From assembly GCA_031266095.1 (NCBI GenBank), contig JAISBR010000132.1, forward strand, positions 1-12,130: a stretch of DNA of 12,130 nucleotides, in the 5' to 3' direction. Of the stretch, positions 1-7,095 are shown in pieces. The position numbers and the translations under genes are program-made. Origin of the DNA: Treponema sp. (lineage in GTDB: Bacteria > Spirochaetota > Spirochaetia > Treponematales > Breznakiellaceae). The notes under the pieces are model-generated. The model saw nothing but the letters and a program-made list of their open reading frames with translations, made no database searches and was not told the origin of the DNA. Position 1 is the first letter of the stretch. Each line of letters begins with the position of its first letter.

Positions 1-22
1 TTTGGAACAGCTTCCTTTAAAA
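1..22. repeat. Partial copy of dispersed repeat (right arm and tail)
   Basis: Bases 1-22 are identical to 7051-7072, where they form the right arm and tail of the hairpin behind the HDOD gene. The left arm here would lie outside the window. The simplest reading is that another gene ends just left of position 1 with the same type of hairpin. Confidence 0.65.
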
Positions 23-59
23 ACCGCGGTTTTGTAGGCCATCGGCCGAAAAACCGCAA

Positions 60-117
60 GAGCTTGTTCCAAAACCATGCGCTGTAGCGCATAGTCAATT
101 AGTTTTGGAACAAGCTC
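60..117. repeat. Perfect 16-bp inverted repeat enclosing a second hairpin
   Basis: Arms 60-75 and 102-117 are perfect reverse complements (GAGCTTGTTCCAAAAC and its complement). Between them, 77-83 and 86-92 (ATGCGCT / AGCGCAT) make a second short hairpin. The arms match the GCTGTTCCAAAA motif of 7031-7061 except for one base (CTTGTTCC instead of CTGTTCC context), so both belong to one repeat family. Because the stem is symmetrical it could end transcription in either direction, but there is no long U tract. Confidence 0.75.
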
Positions 118-266
118 AATATTCCTACAAATTTCCATAATATTCAACCGGTAAAAGGCCTGTCGGCGTTTTTTTCGAAAAGAGGAATACTTACCCCGCG
201 GCGGCGGAAACTCATTCAAAGCCACAAACGGGCGGTGAAGATGAGGGTTCAGCTGATTCGTTGCGA

Positions 267-334
267 AGGGTCCATACCCAAGATCCCGCCTTTCGGCGGG
301 GGAGCCTTGGGGCGGAACCAAGGGTATGGACCCT
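267..334. repeat. Long branched palindrome (68 bases)
   Basis: The outer arms 267-279 and 322-334 (AGGGTCCATACCC and complement) pair perfectly over 13 bp. Inside are two further hairpins: 285-290 with 295-300 (CCCGCC / GGCGGG, four-base loop), and CCTTGG at 305-310 with CCAAGG at 318-323, which shares two bases with the outer arm. As RNA or cruciform DNA this folds into a three-way junction. It resembles REP-like or MITE-like intergenic elements; no family could be assigned. Confidence 0.7.
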
Positions 335-362
335 GAGTCAAATACCTTATGAGAACAACATA

Positions 363-383
363 CCCCGACCGCTTGCGGCGGGG
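363..383. terminator. GC-rich hairpin with CUUG loop, terminator-like
   Basis: CCCC-G at 363-367 and CCGC at 369-372 pair with GCGG at 375-378 and C-GGGG at 379-383, leaving A368 bulged and a CUUG-type loop. The flanks (AACAACA before, TTGTTGA after) extend the stem weakly. There is no proper U tract on either strand, so terminator function is uncertain; it could equally be a repeat remnant. Confidence 0.35.
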
Positions 384-405
384 TTGTTGATTAACCTGAT
401 ACATG

Positions 406-451
406 GGCTGTCCTAGACTAGAACTGTCGGCTGTCCTAGACTGGAACTGTC
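406..451. repeat. Two-copy 23-bp tandem repeat
   Basis: Copies 406-428 and 429-451 differ at one base only (A420 versus G443). Each contains the near-palindrome GTCCTAGAC, and a third copy starts (GGCTGG) at 452 and breaks off. The repeats lie about 160-200 bases upstream of rpoN. A pair of identical sites about two helical turns apart would suit a DNA-binding protein, but slippage duplication is equally possible. Confidence 0.75.
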
Positions 452-560
452 GGCTGGTACGGGCGGCGTGGGCGGTGATACGGAGTAAGAGCGGGGGGGC
501 GTTGAAAGAGCGGTATGGTAGTTTCCCGGAACATGAACGTTAAATGACGTTGTCCTGCCC

Positions 561-602
561 TGCGATAATACTTCTTGACAAAGCCCGAGAGGAAGGTAGA
601 AT
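561..602 (+). promoter_or_regulatory. Candidate rpoN promoter region (two options)
   Basis: Two sigma-70-type signals overlap. Option A is TTGACA at 575-580, 16 bases, then TAGAAT at 597-602; it is the better match, but transcription would start at about 609, on top of the rpoN ATG at 610. Option B is an extended -10, TGCGATAAT at 561-569, with no good -35; it would leave a leader of about 34 bases containing the purine-rich ribosome-binding site GAGAGGAAGG (587-596). Sequence alone does not decide between them. Confidence 0.45.
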
Positions 603-609
603 TTGATGT

Positions 610-2004
610 ATGCAATTGCAGCGTCCGTCTTTCATTCAAGAACAACGGCTCAGAATGAACCCTCAGTTCCATCAGTCTCTAAAATTGATGGGGCTTCCCG
701 TTATGGATCTGCGGGAAACAATTGATGCAGAACTTGAGCGAAATCCGGCCCTGGAAATGCTGGAGGACCATAGTACTATTTCGCTGGATGAGGCGGTCAA
801 AGCGCCCAAAGAGGAAGATGACTATTTTGAGGCCAGTTCGGATTCGGGCTTTATACGCCGGGGCGGGGATGAGGCTTCTGATGAACAGCGCCGTTTTATC
901 GAGGGGGTTCTTTCCCGCCCGGAGACCCTGCAGCAGCATCTTCTCTGGCAGTTGCAGTTGGAGCCCGCAGACGATGAACTGAGGGCAATCGCGGAAGTCC
1001 TGATTCAAAACCTTGATGAAGACGGTTTTCACAAAGAGCCGCCTGAAACCCTGTATAAAGAGCCGGGCTTCCCGGCGCGGCGGCTTGCGGAAGCGATGCG
1101 GCTGGTCCAGTCGCTGGACCCTGTAGGCGCTTGTACGGCCAATTACCGTGAATCCCTGCAGGTTCAAATCGGCCTGCTGCCGGACGTGCCCGCCGGTATT
1201 GCCCGGGCGCTGGATCATCTGGAACTTCTGGAACGGGAGAAATTTGCCGAAGCCGCGAAAAAAATGAACCGCAGCGTGGAAGAGGTCCGGCTGTTTTTTG
1301 AACGGATAAAAGAGCTTTCCCCCTTTCCGGGCAGGCGTTTCGCCACAGCGGAAACCCGCTATGTGGTACCTGACATTCAAGTTGTAAGAGACGAAGGGGA
1401 TTTTGTAATAGTACTCAACGAGGAGGAAATTCCCGTTCTGGGGATTAATCCCTTCTTTATGGAAGTTGCCCACAGCCGTCATAAAGGCGCGGAGCGTAAG
1501 GCCGGTGAACCGGATGACCGGCTCGCCCGGGATTTTGTCAGGGAGAACATCAGGGAAGCGCGGTGGTTTATCGACTCGGTAAACAAGCGAAACCATACCC
1601 TGCTGCGGGTAACGCGGGCGATAGTTGAATTCCAGCGTCCCTTTTTTGTAGACGGCCCTAAGTACCTTGCTCCCCTTACCCTGGCGGATATTGCCAAAGA
1701 ACTGGGGATCCATGAAACCACGGTTTCCCGGACCGCGAACGGCAAATATATGCAGACCGAATGGGGCATCTTTGAGATACGCTATTTTTTCAGTAACTCA
1801 ATCAGCGGCTTGGGTTCCGGTGGTTCCCGTTATTCCAAGGGAGGGGTCAAGGTGGTGATCCAGGAAATTATCGCCGCCGAAAACCGGCGCTTGTCGGATC
1901 AGGACATCGCGGATATGCTGGCCCAGCGGGGTATTCCCCTTGCCCGCCGCACTGTGGCCAAATATCGTAAAGAGCTTGACATGGGTTCTTCTTACACCCG
2001 CTGA
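610..2004 (+). CDS. rpoN: RNA polymerase sigma-54 factor (RpoN)
   Basis: Alternative sigma factor that directs core RNA polymerase to -24/-12 promoters, which open only with an AAA+ activator. The 464-residue protein has the normal length and order: a Gln/Met-rich activator-contact region I (about 1-50, with QFHQSLKLMGLP and ELERNPALEM), an acidic linker (about 58-95), the core-binding domain (about 100-290), a helix-turn-helix (about 356-382, LADIAKELGIHETTVSR) and, at the end, the RpoN box ARRTVAKYRK (445-454), the family signature with a final Lys where Glu is usual. An in-frame TGA at 604-606 excludes longer starts; ATG 610 preserves region I, while the next Met (residue 16) would remove part of it. 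The purine-rich stretch 587-596 is a somewhat distant ribosome-binding site. hpf follows 28 bases downstream, the common arrangement. No activator gene is present in the window. Confidence 0.97.
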   Translation: MQLQRPSFIQEQRLRMNPQFHQSLKLMGLPVMDLRETIDAELERNPALEMLEDHSTISLDEAVKAPKEEDDYFEASSDSGFIRRGGDEASDEQRRFIEGVLSRPETLQQHLLWQLQLEPADDELRAIAEVLIQNLDEDGFHKEPPETLYKEPGFPARRLAEAMRLVQSLDPVGACTANYRESLQVQIGLLPDVPAGIARALDHLELLEREKFAEAAKKMNRSVEEVRLFFERIKELSPFPGRRFATAETRYVVPDIQVVRDEGDFVIVLNEEEIPVLGINPFFMEVAHSRHKGAERKAGEPDDRLARDFVRENIREARWFIDSVNKRNHTLLRVTRAIVEFQRPFFVDGPKYLAPLTLADIAKELGIHETTVSRTANGKYMQTEWGIFEIRYFFSNSISGLGSGGSRYSKGGVKVVIQEIIAAENRRLSDQDIADMLAQRGIPLARRTVAKYRKELDMGSSYTR

Positions 2005-2010
2005 AGCGGG
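1997..2010 (+). other. Small hairpin over the rpoN stop codon
   Basis: CCCGC at 1997-2001 pairs with GCGGG at 2006-2010 around the loop TGAA, so the rpoN stop codon (2002-2004) lies in the loop. It sits just before the hpf ribosome-binding site (2021-2026). There is no U tract, so it is unlikely to be a terminator; it could adjust mRNA stability or coupling between the two genes. Confidence 0.4.
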
Positions 2011-2032
2011 AAAATATAACAGGAGGCAAAAT

Positions 2033-2350
2033 ATGAACATTGAAATCAAGGCGGTACATTTTACATTACACGATGGTGAGAGGGAGTATCTTAACAAAAA
2101 AATTGAACGTATCCACAACGCCGAAAAGATGATAGTGGATCTGCTCGTCACCCTGACCAAAGATAAAGATTTTGAAGCCGAAGCAACCGTTAATTTCCGC
2201 TGGGGGGTTTCGATTCATGTCAAAGAACATGACTTTGAACTTAACCCCGCTATAGATAAACTCATGGATAAACTCGAAATAAAAGTAACCAAAGAGAAAG
2301 AAAAGGTTAAAGAGAAGCGGTCGCCCGGATTAAAGGGGGAAAGCGCGTAA
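2033..2350 (+). CDS. hpf: Ribosome hibernation promoting factor, short form (HPF/RaiA family)
   Basis: A 105-residue member of the S30AE/HPF family, which binds in the decoding channel of the 30S subunit and stores ribosomes in an inactive state during slow growth. The protein has the expected one-domain plan: an opening beta strand (MNIEIKAVHF), a helix (GEREYLNKKIERI), then strands around residues 35-69, and a basic C-terminal helix (AIDKLMDKLEIKVTKEKEK). It lacks the C-terminal dimerisation domain of long HPF, so it is the short type. I chose ATG 2033 because a perfect AGGAGG lies six bases upstream (2021-2026); an in-frame start at 1940 would add 31 unrelated residues and overlap rpoN. 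It is probably co-transcribed with rpoN, as in many bacteria. Confidence 0.93.
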   Translation: MNIEIKAVHFTLHDGEREYLNKKIERIHNAEKMIVDLLVTLTKDKDFEAEATVNFRWGVSIHVKEHDFELNPAIDKLMDKLEIKVTKEKEKVKEKRSPGLKGESA

Positions 2351-2365
2351 TTTCCAAAGAACTGA

Positions 2366-2384
2366 GGTTTTAAGAAGCAAAACC
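2366..2384. terminator. Weak hairpin between convergent hpf and uvrC
   Basis: GGTTTT at 2366-2371 pairs with AAAACC at 2379-2384 across a seven-base loop, within the 36-base gap between the hpf and uvrC stop codons. It is the only candidate for a shared terminator here, but the stem is short and A/T-rich and there is no clear U tract. Confidence 0.25.
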
Positions 2385-2386
2385 GG

Positions 2387-4402
2387 TCAACGCTCCTCCG
2401 GATATCCCGGTGTTTCCTCAGCGGCCGCCTCGGCGGCAATATCGACGGCCCGCGAGGAGAGCCGCCGGCCGCGGCCCGCGCTCAGGCGTTTCCGCTCCGC
2501 TTCCCGGTCTTCGAAGGCGAGCTTCGCGGCGGCCCGCGCCGCTTTGGCGGCGGCCACGCTGATCCGGCAGCGCCCGGCCATTTCCTCCGGGTCTGCGGCG
2601 GCAATAGCGCCGATGTTCTCATAGGCCTTCATGATCGCCGCGGCCCGCCTGGGACCGATGCCTTCCACCGATTCCAGCGCCGGGAGAAACAGGTCCTTGG
2701 AACGCAGCCGCTGATTGAGGCCGGTGGCGAAGCGATGGGTCTCATCCCGGACAAACTGTAAAACCTTAAGCGCCTCCGAGGTTCGGGGAAGCGCCACCGG
2801 CTCTTTTGCCTGGGGCAACCAGAGTTCCTCGTCCCGCTTGGCGAGGCCCACCACGTCGCTGTCCATGCCCAGTTCGTCCATCACCTGCTTGGCCGCGTTT
2901 ACCTGGCCGATACCACCGTCTATAAGGATCAGGTCCGGCAGCTCCCCGCCTTCCCGGATCAGACGGGAATAGCGGCGGTATACCGCTTCCCGCATGGCGG
3001 AAAAATCATCCACCACTCCCACCACGGTACGGAGTTTGAAGTAACGGTAGTTTTTCCGGTCCGGAACCCCGTTTTTGAAAGCAATAAGCGACGCCACCGG
3101 ATGACTGCCGTCAAGCTGGGCAATGTCAAAACCTTCAATCCGTTCCGGCCTGGTCCGCAGATTCAGGACCCGCGCCATTTCATCCAGAGCAGGACCCGCC
3201 CCCCGTTCCCTGAGCCGCCTCCGCAGATCTTCCAGGGCATTCTGGCGGGCCATTGCCAGGATAGCGGCGTGGTGTTTTTCCCCGGACGTCGCCTGCTTCG
3301 TGATTACCGCCAGTTCCGGCTCACAGCCGAATTGTCCCTTGAACCAGTCGCTCAACGAGGAATGAAGGGTGAGAGGCAGGGAATTATCCGCTTGGGGGTC
3401 AGGCTCTCCTTCGGCTTTGTTTTCCATTTTTTGCGTTTCGCTCTGCAAATATATTTTCGCCGGCGGCGGGCGTCCCGAATCGTAATACGACGTGATGAAC
3501 ATCTCCAGGGACTCTCTTTCGTCAGCGGCTGAACGGGTACGGAACAGCTCCCGGCCGGTCATCTTACCGCCGCGCATGGAAAAGACTGTATAGGTGGCGA
3601 GTACGCCCTCTCCGGCCCAGGCGATGTAGTCCCGGCCTTCAATATCAAAATCCACCACGGAACTGTCCTCTCCGGCAAGGTCCTCTATGGCCTTGATTGC
3701 GTTTCGCAGTTGTGCGGCCCGCTCGAATTGCAGGGCTTTCGCTGCTTCGTGCATCTGCCCAGTCAGGTCGATAATCAGCGACCCGGTTTCACCGGAGAGG
3801 AGTTTCTGCACCCGTTCCACCTGGCGGTGATAATCATCGGCACTGATCTTTTCGCAGCAGGGGGCCATGCAGCGGCCGATATGGTAGTACATACAGGGCC
3901 CGGCGCTTTGTTTTCGCATTTTTTTGCATTTGCGCAGAGGAAAGAGCTTTTCCACCAGTTCCAGCATGGTGTCCACCCCCTGTATATTGGGGAAGGGGCC
4001 ATAATAGAGGCTCTTGTCTTCAACAATGTGCCTGGTACGGAAAATCCGGGGAAAGCTCTCGGCGGTGATGCGGATCACCGGATAGGTTTTACCGTCTTTC
4101 AGATTGATGTTGTACTTGGGTGCATGCTGCTTGATCAGCGTATTTTCCAGCAGCAGGGCCTCGTACTCACTGGCGACGATGATGGTCTCAATAAGACGGA
4201 CATGCCTCATCAAGGTAGCGGTTTTTATATCTTTTTCTCCGGCAAAATAGGATTTGAGCCGGTCTTTCAGCGACTTGGCCTTGCCCACATAGATGATCCG
4301 TCCTTCCTCATCCCGCATAATATAGACTCCCGGCTCTTTCGGGGCATTCTGAGCCGCCGCCCTGGGACTCTCATACGATTTTGAAATGTCCTGCCGGTTC
4401 AT
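2387..4402 (-). CDS. uvrC: Excinuclease ABC subunit C (UvrC)
   Basis: Dual-incision nuclease of nucleotide excision repair, recruited by UvrB to cut on both sides of a DNA lesion. The 671 residues show, in order: an N-terminal GIY-YIG nuclease (GVY 25-27, YVG 38-40, Arg48 and Glu86 at the expected catalytic sites); a cysteine group (C159, C170, C178, C182) with spacing like the iron-sulphur ligands reported for E. coli UvrC; a UVR motif that binds UvrB (about 209-243); an RNase H-like nuclease with D426, D465/D466, D495 and H556; and a helix-hairpin-helix DNA-binding region (about 574-593). Residues about 321-345 form an acidic linker, and the Ala/Arg/Glu-rich tail after about 620 is longer than usual. 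The start is set by family alignment; the upstream purines (AAAGAG) are a weak ribosome-binding site. It is convergent with hpf and divergent from the LamG gene (37-base gap). Confidence 0.97.
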   Translation of the reverse strand: MNRQDISKSYESPRAAAQNAPKEPGVYIMRDEEGRIIYVGKAKSLKDRLKSYFAGEKDIKTATLMRHVRLIETIIVASEYEALLLENTLIKQHAPKYNINLKDGKTYPVIRITAESFPRIFRTRHIVEDKSLYYGPFPNIQGVDTMLELVEKLFPLRKCKKMRKQSAGPCMYYHIGRCMAPCCEKISADDYHRQVERVQKLLSGETGSLIIDLTGQMHEAAKALQFERAAQLRNAIKAIEDLAGEDSSVVDFDIEGRDYIAWAGEGVLATYTVFSMRGGKMTGRELFRTRSAADERESLEMFITSYYDSGRPPPAKIYLQSETQKMENKAEGEPDPQADNSLPLTLHSSLSDWFKGQFGCEPELAVITKQATSGEKHHAAILAMARQNALEDLRRRLRERGAGPALDEMARVLNLRTRPERIEGFDIAQLDGSHPVASLIAFKNGVPDRKNYRYFKLRTVVGVVDDFSAMREAVYRRYSRLIREGGELPDLILIDGGIGQVNAAKQVMDELGMDSDVVGLAKRDEELWLPQAKEPVALPRTSEALKVLQFVRDETHRFATGLNQRLRSKDLFLPALESVEGIGPRRAAAIMKAYENIGAIAAADPEEMAGRCRISVAAAKAARAAAKLAFEDREAERKRLSAGRGRRLSSRAVDIAAEAAAEETPGYPEER

Positions 4403-4439
4403 ATCTCTTTAATTTATGCCGATGAAATAAAGGAAAACT

Positions 4440-6119
4440 ATGAAACAAAAACCTGTTTTCATCTTACTAGTATATCTTCTTTTTTCATTTTCCGGTAGTG
4501 TGTACGGTATCGGAGAAAAAACCATCTCTCTCGGAGGCGCCGCTGCCTGGAATTTGGTCGAGTACAGGGCCGGTATAACTCAAGTAAGCTCTGTACGCCG
4601 CTATCCGGTATTGGTCTTGTCCTCGGCGGCCAATTCCACAGCCGGGAGCCCCGTTCTTTCGGTTACCCCTGCAAATTCTGCCGCCTCCGCGCTTGACTTA
4701 GCCCTCTCTTTTGACGAAAGAACGCCGGATTCTTTCAAAGACAGTACCAATCACTACCGGATCATCGTTTCACCGGATCTGGAAACAACGGATCGGTATT
4801 TTCCCCGGGCCGGAACCGGGGCGGCGCTTTTCCGGGGTATATCGCCGCCAGGTTCAGGCGGGCCGTTGGTTATTGAGCCGCAAAGCCGGGACGCCCTGTT
4901 CGCGCCGGACAGCCATATCCGGGATTTTACCCTGGAATTCTGGCTCTACCCCCTCAACATGGAAAATGGAGAACAGATACTCTCCTGGATTTCCTCCCGG
5001 TCGATCCCGGCAAGCCAAAATCCGGCGGCGGGCGGCGGAGGCCGAGACCGCTATGCCTCTCAGCGAATTCAATGTGAGGTGTCGAAAAATCGGCTCCAAT
5101 GGTCCTTTATCGGTTTTTTTGTTTCCCCTGACCTCACCGGCCATATTGATATAACTATCGGCGGGACTACTCCGGTAGTGCCCAAAACCTGGAGCCATCA
5201 TCTTATCCGTTTTGATTCCGTTACCGGGATGCTTGAGTACATGGTTAACGGCAAAACCGAGGCCATTGAGTACGTCAGCCCCGGCAGCCGCGAAGGCGGC
5301 GAGGTATATACCCCCGTAACAGGAGACAGCGGCAACTTTGTGCTGGGCGGACAGTTCATGGGGATCATGGATGAATTTAAAATCCATGGCGCATGGATCG
5401 TCAATCCGGTGATACAAAAATATCCGCTCCGGGGTGGCCGCATGGAAACCAAGGCCATTGATCTGGGAGAGGGAAACAGCGTCGTTTTCAAAGTTGACGC
5501 TTCCGGGGGCAGGACATCAATAACAGAGGCCGGGATAAAGGGCGAATTCCGGGAGAACGGACGATTCCGTTTTGCCGACGATTCAGAGCTTCAGTTCTTT
5601 ATCCGTACAGCGGATAACCCCTACGTCTGGGATGACGCTGACTGGCAGAGCTTTACCCCCGGCGCCGATATTGCGGGAAATATCCGCGGCCGTTATGTGC
5701 AGCTTGCGGTTGATTTTTACCCTTCCGCCGACAGTGAGGCCAGTCCTTATCTGGAGGAATTACGGATAACATATTTACCTGATGAGCCGCCGCTGCCGCC
5801 GGCCTCTCTGACCGCGGTGGCTGTGGACGGAGGGGTGCAGCTCAGATGGAAGAGCAGCCCTGATACGGATACTATCGGGTATCTGGTTTATTACGGTGAA
5901 GGCAGGGACTATTATTTCAGTGAAGATGCCTTACAGGGCGCTTCCCCCATTGATGTGGGAAAGAGGAATACCATTATCCTTGACGGATTTACAAATGGGA
6001 CCTTATACTATTTCAGGGTGGCGGCCTATGACCGGCGGACCGGTGCCTCTTTCCATGCCGGTGAATTTTCACGGGAAGTTTCGGCTCGTCCTTTGAAAGG
6101 ACTTGCGCCCAAACTTTGA
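4440..6119 (+). CDS. Secreted LamG-like / fibronectin type III domain protein
   Basis: Function unknown; it looks like an exported binding protein. Residues 1-23 form a typical signal peptide (Lys-rich start, hydrophobic core FILLVYLLFSFSG, likely cut after VYG23). There is no lipobox Cys. Residues about 85-320 look like a concanavalin-A/LamG jelly roll (FTLEFWLYP at 163-171, WSHHLIRFD at 251-259, a VNG turn at 269-271, and a closing MDEFKIHGAW at 310-319). Residues about 335-445 look like another beta-rich module, and about 451-550 match a fibronectin type III domain (VQLRWKSSPDTDTIGYLVYY, then TLYYFRVAAYD). Such proteins usually bind glycans or other proteins at the cell surface or in the periplasm. 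ATG 4440 has AAGGA five bases upstream (4430-4434). The HDOD gene follows after 10 bases and is surely co-transcribed. No catalytic motif was seen. Confidence 0.8.
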   Translation: MKQKPVFILLVYLLFSFSGSVYGIGEKTISLGGAAAWNLVEYRAGITQVSSVRRYPVLVLSSAANSTAGSPVLSVTPANSAASALDLALSFDERTPDSFKDSTNHYRIIVSPDLETTDRYFPRAGTGAALFRGISPPGSGGPLVIEPQSRDALFAPDSHIRDFTLEFWLYPLNMENGEQILSWISSRSIPASQNPAAGGGGRDRYASQRIQCEVSKNRLQWSFIGFFVSPDLTGHIDITIGGTTPVVPKTWSHHLIRFDSVTGMLEYMVNGKTEAIEYVSPGSREGGEVYTPVTGDSGNFVLGGQFMGIMDEFKIHGAWIVNPVIQKYPLRGGRMETKAIDLGEGNSVVFKVDASGGRTSITEAGIKGEFRENGRFRFADDSELQFFIRTADNPYVWDDADWQSFTPGADIAGNIRGRYVQLAVDFYPSADSEASPYLEELRITYLPDEPPLPPASLTAVAVDGGVQLRWKSSPDTDTIGYLVYYGEGRDYYFSEDALQGASPIDVGKRNTIILDGFTNGTLYYFRVAAYDRRTGASFHAGEFSREVSARPLKGLAPKL

Positions 6120-6129
6120 GGATAGCTGA

Positions 6130-7011
6130 GTGAGTCCAGTAAATATAACTCGAGACGATCTGGTCAGGGGAATTACAGAGTATATCAAAAATATGCCCAG
6201 CCTTCCTACATCAGTAGGCAAAGTACTGGAAGTCTGCGACAATCCCCAGACCAGCCCCGCGGATCTCAACTATGTTATTTCCCTGGACCCGGTTCTTGTT
6301 GGCCGGGTACTGAAACTGTTGAACTCGGCCTATTATGGTCTTGGTCAGCGGGTAACGAGCCTAGTCCGGGCGATTATCATGCTGGGAATCAATACGATAA
6401 AGAATCTCGCCCTGTCCTCTGCCATCATGGGAATTCTGCCGACTCACAAAAGCTATCAGGGGCTTGACATGGAAGGCTTCTGGCGGCACTCACTCTGTGT
6501 CGGAACAGCCGCAAAGTTTCTCGCCAAACGGCGGGGCATTGATCCTAAACAGTTGGAGGAGTATTTTGCCGCCGGCCTGCTCCATGATATCGGAAAGATA
6601 CCCCTGAATGCGGTGCTGTCCAAGGATTATATGCTTGTGGTTACCGCCGCCGACCGTGAACAGATCCCCCTGTTTCAGGCCGAAGATAAGACCCTGAACA
6701 TCAATCACTGCGCCGTCGGTGCGATGATAGTCAAGGCATGGAATCTTGCCGGCCCGGTCGGCGAAAGCATTGTACATCACCACAATCTTGTCGGATACCC
6801 AGGTAACCATAGTGATATCCTTAACAACGTTGCCGCCGCCAACCATTTTGCCTCAGTATGGGAAATTGGTTTTTCCGGGGACCGTTATCCTGTAAAGCCG
6901 GAAAAACAGATATGGCAGAGCCTTGGACTCGGGGATGACGCGTTTGAGGGAATAGAAAAAACGGTGAATGAAGAAATTGAGAAGGCAAAGGTGTTTCTCT
7001 CGATACAATGA
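6130..7011 (+). CDS. HDOD domain signalling protein
   Basis: HDOD proteins are HD-fold relatives found in bacterial signalling, often tied to chemotaxis, motility or c-di-GMP; most are thought to act as scaffolds rather than enzymes. Here the HDOD domain fills about residues 13-235 of 293, with the family-typical MPSLPTSVGKVLEV (22-35), DPVLVGRVLKLLNSAYYG (53-70) and AIIMLGINTIKNLAL (81-95). Unlike many members it keeps HD-type metal-ligand residues (H120, H152-D153, H193, HHH 216-218), so an enzymatic role cannot be excluded. No receiver, GGDEF or membrane segment is present. The start is GTG 6130: GAGG at 6118-6121 overlaps the TGA of the LamG gene (6117-6119), giving normal spacing and tight translational coupling. 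A hairpin at 7031-7061 follows 19 bases after the stop. Confidence 0.88.
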   Translation: MSPVNITRDDLVRGITEYIKNMPSLPTSVGKVLEVCDNPQTSPADLNYVISLDPVLVGRVLKLLNSAYYGLGQRVTSLVRAIIMLGINTIKNLALSSAIMGILPTHKSYQGLDMEGFWRHSLCVGTAAKFLAKRRGIDPKQLEEYFAAGLLHDIGKIPLNAVLSKDYMLVVTAADREQIPLFQAEDKTLNINHCAVGAMIVKAWNLAGPVGESIVHHHNLVGYPGNHSDILNNVAAANHFASVWEIGFSGDRYPVKPEKQIWQSLGLGDDAFEGIEKTVNEEIEKAKVFLSIQ

Positions 7012-7030
7012 GGCGGTTCATATAGATGAG

Positions 7031-7061
7031 GCTGTTCCAAAACTTCAGTTTTTGGAACAGC
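7031..7061 (+). terminator. Hairpin behind the HDOD gene; member of dispersed repeat family
   Basis: GCTGTTCCAAAACT (7031-7044) pairs with its complement at 7047-7061 with one bulged T; the stem can be extended outward by G-C, A-T and G-U pairs (7028-7030 with 7062-7064). The position, directly after a gene end, suits transcription termination, although the following tract (TTCCTTT) is only partly U. Bases 7051-7072 recur exactly at 1-22, and the inner motif recurs at 60-117, so this is a repeated intergenic element as well as a likely terminator. Confidence 0.6.
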
Positions 7062-7095
7062 TTCCTTTAAAACCTTACATCCGCTGTATACTCTG

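Larger units (their letters stand above)
1..609. other. Non-coding, palindrome-rich region upstream of rpoN
   Basis: I see no credible gene in these 609 bases; the one open frame of any length, on the minus strand at 436-672, runs into rpoN and has no family look or ribosome-binding site. The region instead holds a series of inverted repeats (60-117, 267-334, 363-383), a 12-base palindrome at 21-32, a hairpin at 26-57 (arms 26-33 and 50-57) and a 23-base tandem repeat (406-451). The left edge is probably the tail of a hairpin that closes a gene outside the window. No tRNA, SRP RNA or RNase P RNA signature was recognised. It is most simply read as intergenic repeat sequence plus the rpoN control region. 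Confidence 0.7.

Noticed and set aside
153..180. Intrinsic terminator before the T run at about 169-175
   Set aside because: Only a three-base GCC/GGC stem with a mismatch can form before the T run; too weak to support.
406..456. Possible CRISPR remnant
   Set aside because: Copies are directly adjacent with no spacer, only two exist, and no cas gene is present.
679..1713. 344-codon open frame on the minus strand opposite rpoN
   Set aside because: It lies wholly inside an unmistakable sigma-54 gene, has no recognisable domain and no ribosome-binding site; it is a codon-bias shadow.
1940..2032. Longer hpf start with 31 extra residues
   Set aside because: The extension is the out-of-frame end of rpoN, is not conserved in the family, and a perfect AGGAGG precedes the ATG at 2033.
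3710..4384. 224-codon plus-strand open frame opposite uvrC
   Set aside because: Covers the conserved GIY-YIG and cysteine regions of uvrC in the opposite direction; no supporting signals.
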